From positions 1 through 8,823 of the forward strand of contig QHOP01000483.1 of the NCBI GenBank assembly GCA_003219345.1: 8,823 nucleotides of DNA, read 5' to 3'. Each line of letters begins with the position of its first letter. Position 1 is the stretch's first letter. This DNA comes from Verrucomicrobiota bacterium. Its GTDB lineage: Bacteria; Verrucomicrobiota; Verrucomicrobiia; Limisphaerales; AV2. Position numbers and translations under genes: made by a program. The notes below the pieces were generated by a model. That model ran no database searches. It saw only the letters and a list, made by a program, of their open reading frames with translations, and had not been told where the DNA came from. Positions 6,035 to 8,823 of the stretch are shown here, one piece after another.

Positions 6035-6051
6035 GATGCGTGTCTGATGCA

Positions 6052-6087
6052 GGCTAACGACCCAATCTAGCGCCTGGTTCGTTAGGC
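6052..6087 (-). other. Compact attC-like site K (36 bp)
   Basis: GGCTAAC (6052-6058) and GTTAGGC (6081-6087) are good boxes. GGCTAACGA-CC pairs with GGTTCGTTAGGC with one extra base on the R'' side, leaving a loop of about 13 nt. A CCCTAAC at 5996-6002 could be an alternative outer box, giving a 92-bp site, but its arms pair poorly and the choice would cut the ORF at 5894-6034. Confidence 0.6.
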
Positions 6088-6091
6088 CACG

Positions 6092-6382
6092 TCATTTGCC
6101 AGTCCATACCACCTTCACGATGACCGCGATAACCCAAATCCCAAAGGGTGTGATCATGCCAAACAAAGCGGCGTCGCGTAGAGAGATCTGTCGGCGCATA
6201 AGCGGGATGCCGTGACACAACCCCGCCGCAATAAATAAAAGCGAGATGAGTGGAAAAACAAATCCGGGAAGCCGTCCTCGGTCTTCCGCAACTGCAGCTG
6301 CAATCAACACGACGGGAATGAACCAAGCAGCAATGAAATACCTCCACGTCCGCCTCAGGGATTGATTGGGAACTGATGCCAT
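6092..6382 (-). CDS. Small three-TM membrane protein
   Basis: 96 aa. After a basic N-terminus (SLRRTWR) come three hydrophobic segments: about 15-33 (YFIAAWFIPVVLIAAAVA), 40-58 (FVFPLISLLFIAAGLCHG) and 72-92 (LFGMITPFGIWVIAVIVKVV). The loop between TM2 and TM3 is basic (LMRRQISLRD), suggesting it is cytoplasmic. No family is recognised. ATG 6382-6380 is chosen because it lies 12 nt after the R' of attC L; an upstream in-frame start at 6430 would read through that box. The stop TGA is 4 nt before the R'' of site K. Confidence 0.83.
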   Translation of the reverse strand: MASVPNQSLRRTWRYFIAAWFIPVVLIAAAVAEDRGRLPGFVFPLISLLFIAAGLCHGIPLMRRQISLRDAALFGMITPFGIWVIAVIVKVVWTGK

Positions 6383-6394
6383 ACGTTTGCGGCG

Positions 6395-6499
6395 GCCTAA
6401 CGCCGGATGAACTGAGCCACGCCGGGCCAAAGACGAAGGACGACCCGCGACTTCCCGGCAAACTCCGGGCGCTGACCGGCTCCAGTGATCTCGTTAGGC
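6395..6499 (-). other. attC: attC site L (105 bp)
   Basis: Perfect boxes GCCTAAC (6395-6401) and GTTAGGC (6493-6499). L' ACTGAGCC (6411-6418) pairs with GGCTCCAGT (6478-6486), which carries the one extra base of L''. It is the best-formed attC in the window and resembles attC A in length and interior. Confidence 0.95.
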
Positions 6500-6503
6500 G
6501 TTG

Positions 6504-6860
6504 TCATGTGCGAACAATCCTCGTGAAGCTCCTAACTCCCTCTTTGGGTCGCTCGAAGACGCAGCCAGCCGGTGTGAACTCGGTCTGTGCCGAGCAATGC
6601 GGGCAAGTCACGAGAAACGTGCTACTCGGAAGGCGAAGAGAAATCACTGAATGTCCCGGCGCTGGATTCCAGAAATAACCGGTTTCTTTGATGGTCGAGA
6701 GAATGTCAGAGCCATAGGCTCGGCTGCAAGCAGGACACGCCATGGCTGCCATGCGCGCAAATGCTCGCTTGCGTCCGAAATGTCGGAACGCCATGCACAC
6801 TCCGAGAATGCTGAGAACGACAGTCGCCGAAATAATCAGTGCTGTGATGGCGCTCAACAT
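6504..6860 (-). CDS. Membrane-anchored zinc-ribbon protein
   Basis: 118 aa. Residues about 3-24 (SAITALIISATVVLSILGV) are a transmembrane anchor followed by a very basic stretch (RHFGRKRAFAR), so the rest is probably cytoplasmic. Two CxxC knuckles, C42-P-A-C45 and C86-P-H-C89, sit 40 residues apart and would form one zinc ribbon. The insert between them is GYFWNPAPGHSVISLRLP, and the second is followed by AQTEFTPAGC. No named family is recognised. The start ATG 6860-6858 lies 14 nt after the R' of attC M. The stop TGA forms part of a TGACAAC block next to the R'' box of attC L, a junction also seen at 8185-8192. Confidence 0.86.
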   Translation of the reverse strand: MLSAITALIISATVVLSILGVCMAFRHFGRKRAFARMAAMACPACSRAYGSDILSTIKETGYFWNPAPGHSVISLRLPSSTFLVTCPHCSAQTEFTPAGCVFERPKEGVRSFTRIVRT

Positions 6861-6874
6861 AAACGTGTGAAGCG

Positions 6875-6983
6875 GCCTAACGCCGGAGGCTTACCGACCG
6901 CCGAGCTCTGACTTATCGAAGGTTCAAAACTCCTAGGCTCCACTTCCAAGCACAAACGGCGGTTCGTCTCCAGCGATTTCGGC
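6875..6983 (-). other. attC: attC site M (109 bp)
   Basis: R' GCCTAAC (6875-6881) is canonical, while R'' TTTCGGC (6977-6983) has lost the conserved G. GCCGGAG (6882-6888) pairs with CTCCAGCG (6968-6975). The 3' flank of R' (minus-strand GTTAGGCCGC) matches that of attC L. Confidence 0.75.
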
Positions 6984-6992
6984 GGCGTCATA

Positions 6993-7619
6993 TCACTTTC
7001 TAACTTCGCGGTGTGCCTGCGCCAGTGAGCGTGCCACCATGTCCTCCAGCGTGCTCAAGTAAGCCATGTCCTGCTTGTGCTCAGATTCTGCCTCTTTCGC
7101 GGCGCCGGCGGCAGATGCGTCTGAACCACCCGGCGACCAGTACTGACTGCGCCTCAGAACTCCGTGCTCATATACGCGCAAGCTCTGCCTCGTCCCGGAT
7201 GGATAGAACCGTGTGACCGTCCCGTCGTACCCGCCGTCTGCGAATGTGCCCTCCAGCTTGAGATGACCGCCAGCTTCGGGATAACGAAGTGCCCCGTACC
7301 ACATCTTAATAGGGCCGTGGCGCACACCCTCACGATATGACCACGTCGCAAGTCGAGTCCCATCTGAACCTGTAGATGTCCAAGTGCCATCCATCTTGCC
7401 GGATAAGAATGAGCCGTCGAGCATCAGTCTGTGCAGGTCATCGTAAATGCGGCACGGACCGCTTGGCGAAGGCTCGAATGATGCCAACTCTATCGTCCAT
7501 TTGCTGGCGTCGGACGATACGCTAACAGTTCTACATCCCACGAGGGTAAGTACGAGAAGAGCCAGTATGAAATCTCGAGCGATCATATTCCGTTTGGGGT
7601 TCTGATTACGCATTGTCAT
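6993..7619 (-). CDS. Lipoprotein with MORN/YwqK-like repeats
   Basis: 208 aa. The N-terminus is basic (MTMRNQNPKRNMIARDF), followed by a hydrophobic core and lipobox LVGC with Cys29. Residues about 68-165 contain repeated G-x-W/T and Y-x-x-G-x-x-H/D-G units (SGKMDGTWTS, YREGVRHGPIKMWY, FADGGYDGTVTRFYPSG, YEHGVLRRSQYW). These are typical of MORN-type or YwqK-type beta-hairpin repeats. The C-terminal ~40 residues are Ala/Glu-rich and helical. The start ATG 7619-7617 lies 2 nt after the corrected stop of the upstream lipoprotein gene and has the only clear Shine-Dalgarno sequence in the window (7630-7635), so it is the second gene of a two-gene cassette. An internal ATG at residue 12 is an alternative start. 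The stop TGA is 9 nt before the R'' of attC M. Confidence 0.86.
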   Translation of the reverse strand: MTMRNQNPKRNMIARDFILALLVLTLVGCRTVSVSSDASKWTIELASFEPSPSGPCRIYDDLHRLMLDGSFLSGKMDGTWTSTGSDGTRLATWSYREGVRHGPIKMWYGALRYPEAGGHLKLEGTFADGGYDGTVTRFYPSGTRQSLRVYEHGVLRRSQYWSPGGSDASAAGAAKEAESEHKQDMAYLSTLEDMVARSLAQAHREVRK

Positions 7620-7621
7620 TC

Positions 7622-8075
7622 TTACAATGCTCCCTCTCTCACCAATCTCTCTCGGGCAGCCCGGACATCATAACTCGCAACAATCTCACTGATATGGTCT
7701 CTCCACCGGTCCCGCCAAGCGACAGGAATCGGATACGCACCTTCGCGCGTTAACAAAAAGTAAATCTTCTTCTCTCCCGGTTTCTGAAACTTGTCGATTT
7801 CCGGGCGGAGAACAGGAAGAACCTGGCGAAAAATTACGTGCCCCTGACGTGTCCAACGCAGTCACCTCGGGTATGAAATAATCAATCTTCTTCTCGCCCC
7901 GCCTGGAAACCTTAAAGCGCCTCGCGCTTCCAAACCCATTGACCTGGAGGTTTCGCACTTCCAGGGTAACGTCTTCATCGAGTGTGCTGATGAATACACC
8001 GTAGTTCAACGGCACACACCCACAGGCAGCGATGAGCAGCAGACACGGAAAAACTATGGAAGCCTTAGGGCGCAC
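7622..8075 (-). CDS. Lipoprotein, frameshifted as given
   Basis: The GTG start (8075-8073) lies 8 nt after the R' GTTCGGC of attC N. The leader VRPKASIVFPCLLLIAAC gives a lipoprotein signal with IAAC and Cys18. The literal frame stops at 7686 after an unlikely Cys/Ser/Arg-rich tail. Removing one G from the GGGG run (plus-strand CCCC, 7841-7844) restores TALDTSGHVIFRQVLPVLRP. The frame then continues through KIYFLLTREGAYPIPVAWRD to TAA 7624-7622, giving 150 aa. The protein holds two similar GEKKI-D/Y-x-F segments (about 60-68 and 100-107), perhaps two related beta motifs. No family is recognised. It sits 2 nt upstream of the MORN-like lipoprotein gene with no attC between them. The correction is inference, but all codons after it look coding. 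Confidence 0.78.
7630..7635 (-). promoter_or_regulatory. Shine-Dalgarno site for the gene at 6993-7619
   Basis: Minus-strand AGGGAG lies 10 nt before the ATG at 7619, inside the last codons of the upstream lipoprotein gene. Cassette-first genes here show no such site, so it supports internal translation of the second gene of the pair. Confidence 0.6.
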
Positions 8076-8083
8076 GCGGCGAC

Positions 8084-8185
8084 GCCGAACGAAAAGCGTG
8101 AGCCACGGGAGGCGCGCGCCGCCGACGGTCGAAAACACACTGAACCAAACGGCTGCCTCCCCTTGGCTCCGCGCTCTGGTTCGGT
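8084..8185 (-). other. attC: attC site N (102 bp)
   Basis: Boxes are GCCGAAC (8084-8090) and GTTCGGT (8179-8185). L' GCGTGAGCC (8096-8104) pairs with GGCTCCGCGC (8165-8174), one base longer on the L'' side. The stem continues with GGGAGGC / GCCTCCC. Confidence 0.9.
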
Positions 8186-8189
8186 GTTG

Positions 8190-8411
8190 TCATTTGTCTT
8201 TTGCCCTGTGCCGGTAGTTCGACACCAAGAGCATCACGAAAACGGTCGTGAAAAACAGGACTGCGGGGACACAAAGGATAATCCCGATGACTTTGTGGAA
8301 ATTGAGGGTCACAAGCCCGCCGGCAGCAATGAAAAGCCAGAGAAACATGAATTTGTCAGTAAACACGAACAGGAGACGATATTTCATTTTTGTCTGCGAG
8401 TCAGGCTTCAT
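8190..8411 (-). CDS. Small two-TM membrane protein
   Basis: 73 aa. After a basic N-terminus (MKPDSQTKMKYR) come TM segments at about 21-37 (FMFLWLFIAAGGLVTLN) and 42-64 (IGIILCVPAVLFFTTVFVML). The tail NYRHRAKDK is strongly basic. Both ends are probably cytoplasmic. No family is recognised. ATG 8411-8409 is chosen because it is 6 nt after the R' box (8424-8418); the upstream in-frame GTG at 8426 would begin inside that box. The stop TGA is part of the TGACAAC block 4 nt before the R'' of attC N. Confidence 0.82.
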   Translation of the reverse strand: MKPDSQTKMKYRLLFVFTDKFMFLWLFIAAGGLVTLNFHKVIGIILCVPAVLFFTTVFVMLLVSNYRHRAKDK

Positions 8412-8417
8412 ACTTTC

Positions 8418-8507
8418 ACCGAACACCAGCCACGCCGAGGCAAAACGTGAACCGCGAAGCGGAACTGAACGCCCTCCCGGGCGTTGGCTGCAGTGTTTTT
8501 GTTGGAC
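8418..8507 (-). other. attC: attC site O (90 bp)
   Basis: Boxes are ACCGAAC (8418-8424) and GTTGGAC (8501-8507). L' CAGCCACGCC (8427-8436) pairs with GGCGTTGGCTG (8480-8490), one base longer on the L'' side. Spacer lengths are unequal (2 and 10 nt), which is unusual. Confidence 0.82.
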
Positions 8508-8509
8508 GT

Positions 8510-8823
8510 TTATTTCCTTCCATAGATTTTGTCCACGATAACATGAGCCTCATGCACCGTGAATGTTCCCGCGACAACGGCGACACCACCCGTGATCTCC
8601 TCTCGGACCAGAGGAGCCGTTATGATCTGTCCGTCCACAATAATAGCCAATTGTCGCCCGAGGTGCCGTCGCGTGGCTTCGCCGAATCTGATCTTTCCGG
8701 CGTCAGTAAACGTGAGAACGACTTCAGGATGTGGTTGTGCCTGGTCCTTGAGGTAGTCGGCGTAAGTCAGATTAGTGACACCTGGTATGTTGCCGCCGTA
8801 CTGTTTAATCACCTGCTCGAATT
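8510..8823 (-). CDS. SecD P1-head-like protein (5' end beyond window)
   Basis: 103 residues are visible and the frame stays open to the window edge; a GTG at 8812-8810 is in frame but is probably internal. The C-terminal ~75 residues match the SecD/SecDF P1 head subdomain pattern: VVLTFTDAGKIRFGEATRRH, then L-A-I-I-V-D-G-Q-I-I-T-A-P-L-V and an I-T-G-G-V-A-V-V-A-G-T-F-T strand-turn. In full SecD this domain is a periplasmic part of the protein-export motor. Here it ends straight after the head domain (KIYGRK, TAA) without the SecD transmembrane helices, so it is a stand-alone head-domain protein, perhaps exported or anchored by the missing N-terminus. The stop lies 2 nt before the R'' of attC O, so it is cassette-borne and not the chromosomal secD. 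Confidence 0.83.
   Translation of the reverse strand, partial: FEQVIKQYGGNIPGVTNLTYADYLKDQAQPHPEVVLTFTDAGKIRFGEATRRHLGRQLAIIVDGQIITAPLVREEITGGVAVVAGTFTVHEAHVIVDKIYGRK

Larger units (their letters stand above)
1..8823 (-). mobile_element. Integron gene-cassette array (interior; no integrase seen)
   Basis: Nineteen short genes, all on the minus strand, alternate with 15 attC-like imperfect palindromes bounded by RYYYAAC / GTTRRRY boxes. The arrangement of single small genes, start codon just after R', stop codon just before R'', and an unpaired extra base in the L'' arm is the known organisation of integron cassettes. Orientation is set by the extra L'' base lying on the gene-stop side (seen at 678-770, 3325-3453, 4108-4228, 6395-6499, 8084-8185 and 8418-8507). 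No tyrosine recombinase or attI is present, so the array continues beyond the window or is an integrase-less cluster. Whether it is one continuous array on a chromosome cannot be told from here. Confidence 0.93.

Noticed and set aside
4223..6860. Toxin-antitoxin module, often carried in cassettes
   Set aside because: No toxin or antitoxin family is recognisable and the only tightly paired genes are lipoprotein-containing pairs.
8076..8138. Start of the frameshifted lipoprotein at 8138
   Set aside because: Those codons lie in attC N; the GTG 8 nt after R' gives a proper lipoprotein signal.

Overview
The window reads as a stretch of integron gene-cassette array. Nineteen short genes, all on the minus strand, are separated by 15 recognisable attC recombination sites plus one decayed candidate. 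Each cassette has the same layout on the minus strand: an R' box (GTTRRRY-like), a start codon usually 2-17 nt later, one small gene, a stop codon at or shortly before an R'' box (RYYYAAC-like), then an imperfect palindrome ending in the next R'. No integrase gene or attI is visible, so this is either the interior of a chromosomal integron or an integrase-less attC cluster.

Organism. Two genes point to Verrucomicrobiota or a relative: a lipoprotein carrying the C-I-x-N-L-R-x-I-D / C-P-A-G-G / C-S pseudopilin signature common in that phylum (778-1158), and a SecD P1-head-like protein (8510-8823). This is inference from family knowledge; there is no rRNA or core marker. All genes are small, mostly predicted to be exported or membrane-bound (8 lipoproteins, 7 membrane proteins), and most lack a recognisable family.

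Layout from high to low coordinates, the direction of transcription: SecD-head-like protein (partial); two-TM protein; a two-gene cassette of two lipoproteins (7622-8075 and 6993-7619, 2 nt apart, the second with a MORN-like C-terminal half); membrane zinc-ribbon protein; three-TM protein; a second two-gene cassette (a 46-aa ORF plus a lipoprotein); two-TM protein; soluble protein (4673-5063); zinc-ribbon protein; two-TM protein (3474-4103); lipoprotein; transthyretin-like lipoprotein; small membrane protein; TM plus coiled-coil protein; pseudopilin-like lipoprotein; lipoprotein; partial lipoprotein at the left edge.

Four genes (1-208, 1911-2191, 4673-5063, 7622-8075) read through only if one base is added or removed in a short homopolymer; the left-edge gene needs two such changes. 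The corrected readings give natural proteins that end or begin exactly at the attC boundaries. This points to assembly or sequencing indels, or to real decay, and should be resolved before these proteins are used. No stretch above 300 bases lacks a gene; the intergenic space is almost all attC.
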